This document shows, piece by piece, positions 54,430 to 63,199 of a stretch of 64,000 nucleotides of DNA. The position numbers and the translations under genes were made by a program. The stretch's first letter is position 1; the number at the start of each line of letters is the position of its first letter. Source of the DNA: Micrasema longulum. Lineage: Eukaryota; Arthropoda; Insecta; Trichoptera; Brachycentridae. The notes beneath the pieces were generated by a model. The model made no database searches. It saw nothing but the letters and a program-made list of their open reading frames with translations, and had not been told where the DNA came from. The stretch spans positions 38,811 through 102,810 of the forward strand of contig JAGVSM010002363.1 of the NCBI GenBank assembly GCA_022494885.1, written 5' to 3'.

Positions 54430-54605
54430 ATAAAAAGTAAGGTTGAGACCAGCATTGTCGACAAAATCGAGAAAAAGATGCTGCGATAGTTTAAACAAAG
54501 CGCAGGACAGCGAAAGGATAGCTAAAAAGATTTATGATGCAACTATTAATGAATGCAGAAAATGAGGAAGACCGAAAAAGCCAAAATGACATAACACGTG
54601 AGTGG
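54430..54605 (+). pseudogene. LINE-J ORF2 fragment, frameshifted
   Basis: VETSIVDKIEKKMLR*F is followed after a shift by ERIAKKIYDATINECRK*GR and PKKPK*H. The 'iDKIekkmLRWfGHv.Rm...Riakkiyda.vng.r.rGRPkkpW' order of the arthropod LINE tail is clear. At least three stops and a frameshift. Confidence 0.82.
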
Positions 54606-54639
54606 TTAAAAACAAAGTTGTATTATATTTATTTTTTTA

Positions 54640-55270
54640 TAATGAATAACCACTAAGTTAGTTCTTCAAACATTAATTTGACAATATTTCATTTAAAAGT
54701 TGTTTAACATATATTTCTCAATCTTCTGTTTGAATTTTGATTTTTTGTTCTTCATAATTGTTTTTTCACGTATTATAATATTTTTTTACTGCCATATATA
54801 AAATTGAATTTTGTGACTGCGCCTTTTTTCTAACTGGGAGTTTTTTCTTTTCTCTGGTATTGCTATTGCTGTATTGTTATAATATGTTCTATTTTCTTTG
54901 CCCACGCGTACGGGGAAACGTTGTGCTCAATTGTTTTTCGTAATATACATACCTATTCCAAACGAATTCACTTAATTTATTTTCTGTTTGAGACTATAAA
55001 ATTAGCATATTGTTACGTACGTGTCAAATATGTTATACTAGTTATTATGGTGCAAAAGGTATTGTCGTCTGATGTGCAATTTATAAAGCATATTTTTTAT
55101 TATCTACTTTATGTTTTCTCTATAAAATCAATGTTTATTGTAGTTAACGCGAACATCCTACGCGTGGCATGTTATATACATTTTGTCGCTTGACGGAAGA
55201 AATAATAATATTGAGTTTTTCTACTGACATTTCTTGGTGGAACTGCATTTTAATTGTAATAATAAAAATA
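54640..55270. other. AT-rich stretch with R9 terminus
   Basis: aataaccactaagttagttc near 54645 resembles the R9 end reversed. The 90-codon frame at 54921-55193 has no motif and AT-biased composition. Nothing else is supported. Confidence 0.4.
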
Positions 55271-55274
55271 CTTT

Positions 55275-55315
55275 AGAGTCTGACGATGTCGGTCACGACT
55301 AAACCCGGTCACTGG
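55275..55315 (+). ncRNA. hammerhead-like motif, GAAA box mutated
   Basis: CUGACGA exact at 55280-55286, stem II GUCG-guca-CGAC perfect, then UAAA in place of GAAA, CCCGG, GUC and ACUGG. The order and spacing follow the F1 motif, so this is an isolated, probably inactive relative. No foldback partner was found nearby. Confidence 0.5.
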
Positions 55316-55739
55316 TAAAAAAAAAAATTTCTAAAATAATTATAAATAAAAGTGGAATAAAACTATAAAATATTTTTATTATTAAAAAATAATAATATTA
55401 TTAAGTTTAAATAAATAATATTATCGTACTTTTAAATGCGCTTTATTAATTTAAGGCAATTGTAAGGAACACGTCCCTCCGGCAACTACACGTGGACCGG
55501 ACCATCTTCTAGGAATTCAGCAAAAACATGTGTTTGCACATGTGCGATACTGCGACAGTGACTAGTGACTACAAAAGCTACCCTTCGGATATTTTTATCT
55601 GTAATGTTATCCACAGTGTTGAAGTGCTTTATCTGTTTAGTTTTTTATTGTTTACTTTTTAGCACGAACACTTTGCAAATTTACTATAAAGCTCAATGTT
55701 TGTTTTTGTAAATTTATTGATAATTTTAACTTGCCAGAA

Positions 55740-56110
55740 TTTCACTCGTCCGTGCACTTTGTAGCTGCAAGACGATTAGTAATCTAGCTTCAATAGGTAA
55801 ATGTTATCAACTATCAAATATCCAAATTTAGTAAGTGAGGTCTAGAATTCCAACCGTCAATGCGCTCAGTAGCTGCAAGACTTGTTGTTATCTAACTTCT
55901 ATATTTATAAATTTGTTTTTTATTTTTTTTTTTTAATATCACGAAATCTCTAAACTTTATTGTCAAATAAAAAATGTTAATAGGGGATAGATTTTTTATT
56001 GTCTATGCGCTCTGTAGTTGCAAGACGTGCTGTAATCTAGCTCCTGTACAACATAATTGGAGACGAGGAACGAGAATCCCAACCGTCCATGCGCTCTGTA
56101 GCTGCAAGAC
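55740..56110 (+). repeat. R12 cluster, four irregular units
   Basis: Units built on atgcgctctgtagctgcaag, usually preceded by agaattccaaccgtc, occur at about 55750, 55858, 56004 and 56088 with spacings of roughly 85-150 bp. Reversed units lie at 59.63 and 59.83 kb and a single one at 21.16 kb. This is likely a LINE-H-type 3' UTR with internal repeats. Confidence 0.8.
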
Positions 56111-56200
56111 GTGGTGGGATATTTATTTATTGTACAGCGCCCTTGAGGTGATTTTCACAAAAACGGCGCTATAAAAATTATCCAAATATATATATATATA
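56110..56200 (+). mobile_element. LINE-H-type 3' end
   Basis: ttgtacagcgcccttgaggt and gattttcacaaaaacggcgc plus a TATA-rich tail is the plus-strand counterpart of the LINE-H terminus at 29.24 and 61.66 kb (tgatttttcac ... ggcgct hairpin). Confidence 0.8.
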
Positions 56201-56208
56201 TATTTATA

Positions 56209-56404
56209 ACAATGTTTGAGTATGACCAAATGCTTTCAGGCTGGCTAGATTTCCTCCCTAGGGAGTTATTCATATTTAAATTTATTTCAACAGAGAGGGA
56301 AAACATTTTTGAGAAGAGAATATAATAAATTTAATTATGAATAACTCCCTAGGGAGGAAATCTAGCCAGTCTGCAAGTATTTGGACATACTCAAACATCG
56401 TTGA
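56209..56404. repeat. R4 foldback, ~75-bp arms
   Basis: aacaatgtttgagtatgacc ... tcctccctagggagttattc (about 56209-56283) is mirrored by gaataactccctagggagga ... tttggacatactcaaacatc (about 56329-56404). The ctccctaggga core is itself a palindrome. The spacer holds the gttgaaataaatt-type end of R4 reversed. Confidence 0.88.
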
Positions 56405-56715
56405 ATTACTACCTGGTAAAAGAAGAAGTATAAAAATTGGAAATTTGTTTTCAGGCGTTGCCTAGTGGTGATTTGGTTCAGCCGGATGAATCTCACCCAC
56501 GTGATAAAGGTTTCAGCTCTTTTACTTCACAAAAGTCAACAGATGGAAGAGTTGAGGAAATGTGGATGTTGAAATATGGGCAGAATGGTAAATGTTACAC
56601 AGTGTGTAAAATGGCCACTTAAACCAGCCAATGACAGGTCATAAGCCCTGTAAATGCCTAGACTTCCATATTCCCTTCTCAAAAATGTTTTCCCTCTCTG
56701 TTGAAATAAATTAAA
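56405..56715 (+). repeat. dispersed repeat R4 body, best copy
   Basis: Complete order: aagaagaagtataaaaattg, caggcgttgcctagtggtga, cagccggatgaatctcaccc, tggaagagttgaggaaatgt, gggcagaatggtaaatgtta, aaccagccaatgacaggtca, gcctagacttccatattccc, ctgttgaaataaatt. Non-coding on both strands. At least nine copies or pieces are in this window. Confidence 0.85.
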
Positions 56716-56719
56716 ATAG

Positions 56720-57580
56720 TTATAATGACTTGAGATATTATATTTATACCACATTGTTATAAAAATTTATCGTATACGAGTACAGTTTTTTAATTGATTT
56801 GCAATATTATTTTACATTCAATTTTATCCCTCGTCTAAACATTTTTTTCTACTAATGAGAGTCCTATTGTTTTGTCACTAGTTTAATATGCTTGTATTTA
56901 AAAGAATATTCATTTATTTTATTATACATTCATTAAAAGTTTAATTTGAATTGATTTCTCCTCTCTAGTATTACCTATTTTGAGAAGGACTTGATGGTTT
57001 TATTTCTTTGGTTTAACTCTTAAATTCAATCGTTTGCACCTTTCTGAGATTTATCTTTTCATCAAATTCTGTTAATATACTTAATAGATCACGGATGAAA
57101 CAATAACAACATATTATTAATATAACTAAACAGTCTAAACAGTCTAAACATGAACATTTTTTTAGTTGCACACAAACAATACCTAGTACCCACACAACAT
57201 GTAATATTTACGTCTTATTAAAGCCTAGCCGCCACCTTAACATTATTTTCATTTCTTCCTGAAATGAAGACGTGGACTAGGGTTGAGTTTTAAGCCTTTT
57301 CGGTAAAGTTCTTTCATCTTGCCGACCATTCAAAATTATTGAGATGTGTTCGACAGCAAACACAGAAATACACGAGTAATGGGCTCTAAGCCAAAAAGAT
57401 AACCATCTCTGAGTACTGAAGAAATACATACTTGAAACATTGTATCGAACTTATATGCAGGCCAGAGTCAAATTAAGGGGTATTCATAGCCAAGGATGTT
57501 CACGAAGGCACAAATGAAGTTTCAAGTCTATTGGAATATTTTTTTATTAATAACGAATGACCATAAGTAATAATTGATTA
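56720..57580. other. no supported feature
   Basis: AT-rich DNA with a small tandem acagtctaaacagtctaaac near 57131. No frame is supported. Confidence 0.45.
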
Positions 57581-57589
57581 TACTATAAA

Positions 57590-57710
57590 TAAAAGGCGAC
57601 TAATACCATTATTCACTATTTTTCAATAATTAGAAACTCGTTTTATCTCTTTTTTGATATCTTCAAGACTGGTATCTTTATCATTAATTTATTTTTATAA
57701 AACCAGCTAG
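57590..57710 (-). mobile_element. foldback F1, degraded single arm
   Basis: ataaaaggcgactaatacca, aactcgttttatctctt and atatcttcaagactggtatc keep the F1 order on the minus strand. The ribozyme-like boxes have decayed (UUGAAGA kept, GAAA lost). Confidence 0.55.
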
Positions 57711-57714
57711 GATA

Positions 57715-57800
57715 AATTTACCCGTCACAATAGACAGGTTGCAGTGACATCAGAAGCTTGCATAGCACTGACCCCCACCACTAAAAATAAGAATTAAGAT
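57715..57800 (+). mobile_element. LINE-K 3' UTR fragment
   Basis: cccgtcacaatagacaggtt and agaagcttgcatagcactga, then cccccaccactaa, match 17.62-17.69 kb. Confidence 0.75.
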
Positions 57801-57819
57801 AACTTTATCGTAGCTGCTC

Positions 57820-58075
57820 CAAATTTAACTCACTTTGTCCCCATTTACATATTTTTGATGCAAAATTTTGTGACTTAAAAAATTGCGACACTGTAAAATG
57901 AAATATTTGTCAGTGTGTAATAAGTTTATGAACCTTTAATTATGTTCATGTTATTGTCATATCAAAGTTTTGAATCGGTCAACTATATTATGAAAATCCC
58001 TCTACTTCACTCCTATTTCCTCATCTCTTAACCTTCATATTGTTGTCTTATTTAATAAATACATTATTTTTTCTT
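57820..58075 (+). repeat. dispersed repeat R6, copy 2
   Basis: Direct-orientation partner of 42515-42745, with an extra block (tttgaatcggtcaactatat) inside. Confidence 0.75.
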
Positions 58076-58289
58076 TTTACTATGTAACATGTGCTCTCAT
58101 TATATTTTTGAAATACTTTAACTGGATGTATGAACTATTTTTTTGTTTTATATTTTTATAAAACAACTGTTGTTTTTCCTAAATAAATAAATAAATAAAA
58201 ATAGAAAATAAAGAATTCAAAATGATATAATTAATTGTGTTTAATTATTTTTATTTGGAAGATTATTTTACAGAGTTACTGGGTAAATG

Positions 58290-58640
58290 TTCCCTCTTCT
58301 GCACTCAATGGTGCATAGGGCACAGCATTTTCAAATAAATCCAGTGTATTTCCATCCTCTATTTCACGAAATTTAGGTGATCAGTTGTACGCTTAAGATG
58401 CCAGTCCAGGAACACTGAAATATTGCAGTTTTAACAACCTTTAAAATCGATATTTCACGTCTACCCTGGCAGGAATCGAACGGAAAGAATGGTAGGCGCC
58501 AAACACCAAACCACTACACGACCAGGGGGTCTTGATTTCCTTATTTAGGATTTTTACTTGAGAGGAGCCATTGAATTAAAAACACTCGTCCAAAGTTCTG
58601 GTTCTATTTCACACAACTGCATTCTTCACTTGACATTTCT
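58290..58640 (-). mobile_element. SINE S1b with 5' extension
   Basis: The reverse order of 52.62-52.99 kb: tgcactcaatggtgcatagg, ttaagatgccagtccaggaa, gtctaccctggcaggaatcg, accactacacgaccaggggg, then the extension (gagaggagccattgaattaa, aacactcgtccaaagttctg). This second example confirms the extended 5' part. Confidence 0.85.
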
Positions 58641-58689
58641 GCAGGATCCCATGTTTTTGGGACAGTAACAACGACTCTTTTGGATGCCG

Positions 58690-58800
58690 TGGTGTTGTTT
58701 ACCGGGTGAATTAAGTTTCGTATGACTTGTCTTTTATTTCAATAATAAAATAGAATAAACTTTCACAAAGAATTTTCACGAACAAATTGAAATGTTACTA
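58690..58800 (+). mobile_element. F1-like 3' part
   Basis: gtgaattaagtttcgtatga and acaaagaattttcacgaaca match the outer 3' segment of F1 at 49.80 and 32.45 kb, without the ribozyme-like core. Confidence 0.5.
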
Positions 58801-59099
58801 GCATTGCCCAAAGCTTTACTATGTACATTAGTCTACATCCGGCACTGAGGTGCCGGTAAATCTCAAAATCTGTTTACCCAGAAGTGCCGGTACTTAGTTG
58901 TAACATAAACAAAAATAACAAATAAGCTGTAGCTACTAAGACCTAAGGGATTTTTAAATTTTGGATTTGAAGGTTTAGATTAAGGGACAATTTGCAACAG
59001 GATGTCAAATAATGTGTTGTATTTAAGTGTGAAGTATTTAGTTATCTAATGTCATGCTAATTATATATTTAAATATCTGTTATTTACAGTAAATACATG

Positions 59100-59465
59100 A
59101 TTTTGTAAATGATGTTTTCAGTATGTCCAAATGTTTGAACATACTCAAAACATTGTTGATTACACTTATATAAGAAGAAGTATAAAAATTAAACATTTGT
59201 TTTCAGGCGTTGCCTAGAAGGTGAATTGGTTCAGCCGGATGAATCTCACCCACATAATAAAGGTTTCAACTATTTATTTCACAAAAGTCAACAGATAGAA
59301 GAGTAGAAGAAACGTGGATGTTTAAATATAGGCAGAATGGTGAATGTTACGCGTGTGAAAGTGGCCACTTAAACCAGCCAATGACAGGTCATAAGGTCTG
59401 TAAATGCTTAGACTTGCATATTATCTTCTCAAAAGGCTTTCGCTTTCTGTTGCAACAAATTTAGG
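59100..59465 (+). repeat. dispersed repeat R4 copy
   Basis: Starts with two facing arm pieces (cagtatgtccaaatgtttga, gaacatactcaaaacattgt), then the full body through aaaccagccaatgacaggtc. Confidence 0.85.
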
Positions 59466-59619
59466 CAGGATATTGTTTTTATATTCATATGCCGACTTGC
59501 TAGAAATAAAATCCGCGTTAAGTCAAAGTGTATGCATTCACAAACACCCTATGATTACAATTACTACCAATTAAAAATATATTTTACTAAAACAACAGAG
59601 ATGTATGTATTAATAATCA

Positions 59620-59880
59620 AACGCATGGATGGTTGGGATTCTAGTTCCTCGTTTCTAATTAAGATAAATTTAAATTATTACAAATAGAAGCTTGATTAAC
59701 ACCATTTAAAAAGCACACATTTTTACACATTTTAAAAATTGACATATAAATTTAGTGTATGAACGATATTTAAAAAAAAATAAATAATAACATGAATAAT
59801 AAAAAAGATTAAGATTACAACACGTCTTGCAGCTACTAAGCGCATAGATGGTTGGAATTCTAGACCCCATTTACAAAATT
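59620..59880 (-). repeat. R12 units, reversed
   Basis: gcatggatggttgggattct at about 59622 and tcttgcagctactaagcgca at about 59826 are reverse complements of R12 units at 55.7-56.1 kb. AT-rich sequence lies between. Confidence 0.75.
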
Positions 59881-59898
59881 TAGGTATTTTATAGTTGA

Positions 59899-60183
59899 CT
59901 AGCGGACCCGTCAGACGTTGTCCTGCCCGAACGTTGGCTTCCCTGCTATTACCTTGGAAAAATACTTTTCATTAATAGGTAGGTACCTAACTTCTTGTTT
60001 GTGATTAAATTCTAAAACTTAAAATTGATAATATTAAAATATTTCATTTAAGTAGGTACCTCGGTACTTGTTTATGGTTAAATTCCAAAACATAAAATAT
60101 TTTTTTTTTTCAAATATAGCATTCTTTTAACAAACGTTAAACTCCGGTCCTCTCACCAATAAAGGGGTGTACTTATAAGTAAT
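59899..60183 (+). mobile_element. element E1, 5'-end copy
   Basis: Starts actagcggacccgtcagacg and continues ttgtcctgcccgaacgttgg, aggtaggtacctaacttctt to ctcaccaataaaggggtgta, where similarity to the inverted copy at 62.33-62.60 kb stops. The start motif resembles the ctagcngacccg end of a widespread insect repeat. No coding capacity. Confidence 0.8.
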
Positions 60184-60189
60184 ATTATG

Positions 60190-61000
60190 TATTCTTGGCA
60201 CATATATTTATTATAAATTTATATAATAATGTTTACTGAATTCTTAGGTATGTTTAGTTAGCTATGCATATGTAATTAAGTAGTTATAGATTTTTTTATT
60301 TTTGTTATTGTTAAACAATTTGTATAGAACTACCTATATAAAAAAAATAAGGTTTTAGATAAAAAAAGAGTTGTTATATAAAAAGAATTGTTTGCTTCAA
60401 ATACATACAGATAAAATAAATAGTATTTCTAGGTCTCAAAACGTAAGTACGCGACCTAGAACAGGTGGTAATATCTTAATTCCTAAATTAAAAACAACTA
60501 CTGCACAACATCATTATACTTACAGAGGAATATTTTTCTTTAATTAAATGAACAAAGATAATAAAAAGTACAATATATTTAAGAAAGAAGTAAAAAATGA
60601 CATCTATAATTCTTCTTTATGTAACTTTGACTGAAAACATCGTTTATATCTTTTTTGTAACTTATTTATGTTATTCTAAAAAAATTATTGATTAAAATAA
60701 AATAATCTATAGTAAGACGTCACTTCCCATTATGTCCACAAGAATTGTTTATTTCTTTTACGTAATGGGAAGCGTTAATGTAAATATATGTATTTAATTT
60801 AATGTAAAAAATTATATTGAGTTGTAATATTGTATTTTTATTTGTTATTAATAAAAAAAATTAAAAAATATTTTTTAAAAAACACAAAAAATCTTTACCT
60901 TAAAACAGGCTGAGCCATGTTAGATGGAGACTATCCTAACCAGAGGACGCTCCGTATTCATTTTCTAATTCACCAGTTTTATGTAGATTCCTTAGTATTA
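60190..61000 (+). repeat. dispersed repeat R11, copy 2
   Basis: tgtattcttggcacatatat near 60188 and aacaggctgagccatgttag near 60904 match the blocks at 1.75 and 2.02 kb. The interval is longer here because an R13 unit lies inside. Confidence 0.7.
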
Positions 61001-61200
61001 AATAAATACATGTGTATTTATAAAATGATTAAAATAAAATAATTTATTGTAAGACGTCACACCCCATTATGTACACGAGAATTATTTATTTCTTTTACGT
61101 AATGGGAAACGTTAATGTAAAAATATGTATTTGATTAATGTAAACTTGTATTTAGTTTTAATGTTATATTTTTATTGTTTATTAATAAAAAATAAATAAT
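60715..61200 (+). repeat. R13, two tandem-like units
   Basis: agacgtcacttcccattatg ... acgtaatgggaagcgttaat (60715-60850) recurs as agacgtcacaccccattatg ... acgtaatgggaaacgttaat (61053-61195). A third partial unit (gatgggaaacgttaatgtta) is at 63.30 kb. In each unit cccatta pairs with taatggg. The R11 block lies between the two units. Confidence 0.8.
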
Positions 61201-61654
61201 GATAAATGAATGAGATAGTTAAAAAATAGGGAAATTCGTTACAGATATTCCATTATTTAGGAATTAAAAACCGTATTACTGCTGGAATTAATTAAGAAAT
61301 AATATTTCAGGAAGCGCTCAGTGACGGTTTGGTCCATGTTTTTTAAATAATGACGCGTGAAATTCGAAGCGGATTTTATGGTTTTATACACGGAGATACG
61401 AGTATTACGTCGGTTTCTAAATCTTTCCTTCAAAACTAATTGGGTTTAAAGCATCCGGTTTCTTTGAAATGGGTTTCTAGCATCAAGATATTAAATTGGG
61501 GGCTTTTATAACATTTCACATTGGACAATAATCAGAAAATATGTTAGTTCTATTAAGAATACGCGAAACCGTATAGGAATTATACAATTTGACAAGGCCA
61601 AAACTTTCAATCCTCAGAACTAGTCATTTTATCTTTAATGTTAACAATAATAAA

Positions 61655-61759
61655 AATAATATTTGGCTGATTTATATAGCGCCATTTTTGTGAAAAATCC
61701 CTTCAAGCGCGCTTTACAATTGTATACTTAAACTAACAATCTAAATAAGCTTAAGTAAC
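61655..61759 (-). mobile_element. LINE-H copy 2, 3' end (before insertion)
   Basis: ataatatttggctgatttat, agcgccatttttgtgaaaaa and tttacaattgtatacttaaa match the 29.24-29.33-kb terminus closely. It is interrupted at about 61759 and resumes at about 62599. Confidence 0.88.
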
Positions 61760-62598
61760 ATATCTTTATATGTATAATTCCTCTGTACGTGTGATGTCAC
61801 CGTACTCCTCCTAACCGATTTACGTGCGGTTTTCAGAGAAACATAGATCTTTGCGCTGTGCGTGTTCGTAGATATTAAAAATTTCAATCGAATATGTAAA
61901 AAATAAATAAGGAGCATAAATGTTTAATTCGTCGATCTACCAGGGTTGCATTCGAGGAGAATGCATTTGCAAAAAATGGAAAGATTTTGTTTTTTTGTGT
62001 TTAAAAAAAGTGAATGTTTACAAACAGCATTTGTTTTTTGTGGATCTCAATCAGATTCTTTCCTTAAATTCCTTGTAATTTCTACCCATTTGTTTCTTTT
62101 TATTGGATTTTTGGTAACACTAAAATAATATTAAATTCATTATATAAATAAAAGACGAGTGATACTTTAATCCACAAATTTGGAATATCCAGTGACCGGT
62201 TTCATCGCTTAAAAACCACAATCAACTTCCAATCAAAATTACAATGAACTTCCATCAAGAATTTTCACTTACAAACTTAAATGTTTTAAATATTAAATTC
62301 AATACATTTAAAAAAATCGTATTCGTACATAAGTACGCCTCTTTGTTGGTGAGACGACCGGAGTTTGACGTTTGCAAAAAGAATGCTTTATTTGAAAAAA
62401 CATTTATTTTATGTTTTGGAATTCAACCATAAACAAGTACCTAGGTACCTACTTAAATAAAATATTATCAATTTTAAGTTTTGAAATTTAATCACAAACA
62501 AGTAGTAAGGTAACTACTTATCAATGAAAAGTCTTTTTCCAAGCTAATAGCAGGGAAGCCAACGTTCGGGCAGGACAACGTCTGACGGGTCCACTAGT
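61760..62598 (-). mobile_element. element E1, ~840-bp insertion inside LINE-H
   Basis: On the minus strand it begins at actagtggacccgtcagacg (right edge), shares about 280 bp with 59899-60183, and ends near aattatacatataaagat after a block whose plus strand reads ctctgtacgtgtgatgtcac and cgtactcctcctaaccgatt. The LINE is continuous on either side relative to the 29-kb copy, which fixes the borders. It has no transposase or RT frame. The class is unknown; a Helitron-like non-autonomous element is possible. Confidence 0.75.
62130..62290. mobile_element. foldback F1 nested in E1
   Basis: A minus-strand F1 piece (agacgagtgatactttaatc ... gaatatccagtgaccggttt) is followed, after a 30-bp spacer, by the plus-strand outer part (cttccatcaagaattttcac). 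The ribozyme-like core is cut after catcgctt, leaving only the GAAA-CCGGUC-ACUGG half. Confidence 0.8.
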
Positions 62599-63190
62599 TA
62601 GGTATATTTTCTAATTTAAAATTCAGGGTATGATTAACTAAAGAAGTGAAATTTTAGTTGGGATCTGAACTGACTGGAACTGTCGATGATTCGTTAGCTT
62701 AAAGGCAATTGGTTCCAGGCAGAGGGGCCGGCAACGGCAACGGCAAAAGCACGATCTCCGAATCTAGTGTTTGGGGAGCGCCGGATTTCGAAAAGTTTTC
62801 CTCTGCCTGAATCAAATGCTGATCTAAGTGTAGATTTTATTTGACATGTATTTTCCTAATACAAAAGTCCGATAGGTATTCTGTAGCCATTTCATGAAAG
62901 GATTTGAATACTGTCCAGCAAAGCGAGTATTTTATTATCTCTGGACTCTTAAATCAGTGAAAATCTCGAAGATGTTGTGAAATGTGAGATTTTTTTTTTA
63001 CTCCCGTAATAAGCTTTAATGCTGCATTGAAAACAAATTAAAGATTTTCCGTTTGGTATTTTGGGAGATTTGCGTATATTCCATTACAATAATCTAGACG
63101 CGAAACGACATTAGCATTCACAAGAGTTTCAGTTACGTCTATAAGAATATTTCTCCGTACGGATTTTATTAAAATTAGGTTAACTTATTG
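62599..63190 (-). pseudogene. LINE-H (CR1/L2-like) ORF2 C-terminus, copy 2
   Basis: The minus strand reads VVSRLDYCNGIYANLPKYQT, a stop, FNAALKLITGVK, ISQHLRDFH, then in the last part RFGDRAFAVAVAGPSAWNQL. 'SRLDYCNxLyanLPk...xLQ.v.NaAlkLi.g ... HI...L..lHWl' is the hallmark of CR1/L2 LINEs. Relative to the 29-kb copy it has a six-base in-frame gain (ggcaac repeated) adding Val-Ala. Several stops make it inactive. Confidence 0.92.
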
Positions 63191-63199
63191 AATATGATA

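Noticed and set aside
54921..55193. 90-codon plus-strand frame with hydrophobic stretches
   Set aside because: AT-biased codons, no motif and no homologous repeat copy supporting conservation.
55740..56110. CRISPR-like array
   Set aside because: R12 units diverge, spacing is irregular and intervening sequence is AT-rich repeat; the window is eukaryotic.
7275..58530. tRNA genes at the many ggttcgattc boxes
   Set aside because: Each has the SINE body attached and lacks a closable acceptor stem and anticodon arm; they are SINE heads, not tRNA genes.
59899..62605. A single intact 2.7-kb DNA transposon with 280-bp terminal repeats
   Set aside because: The right-hand copy sits within a LINE that resumes precisely on both sides, so an 840-bp insertion explains it better. 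No transposase frame lies between the repeats. Kept as an alternative in the findings.
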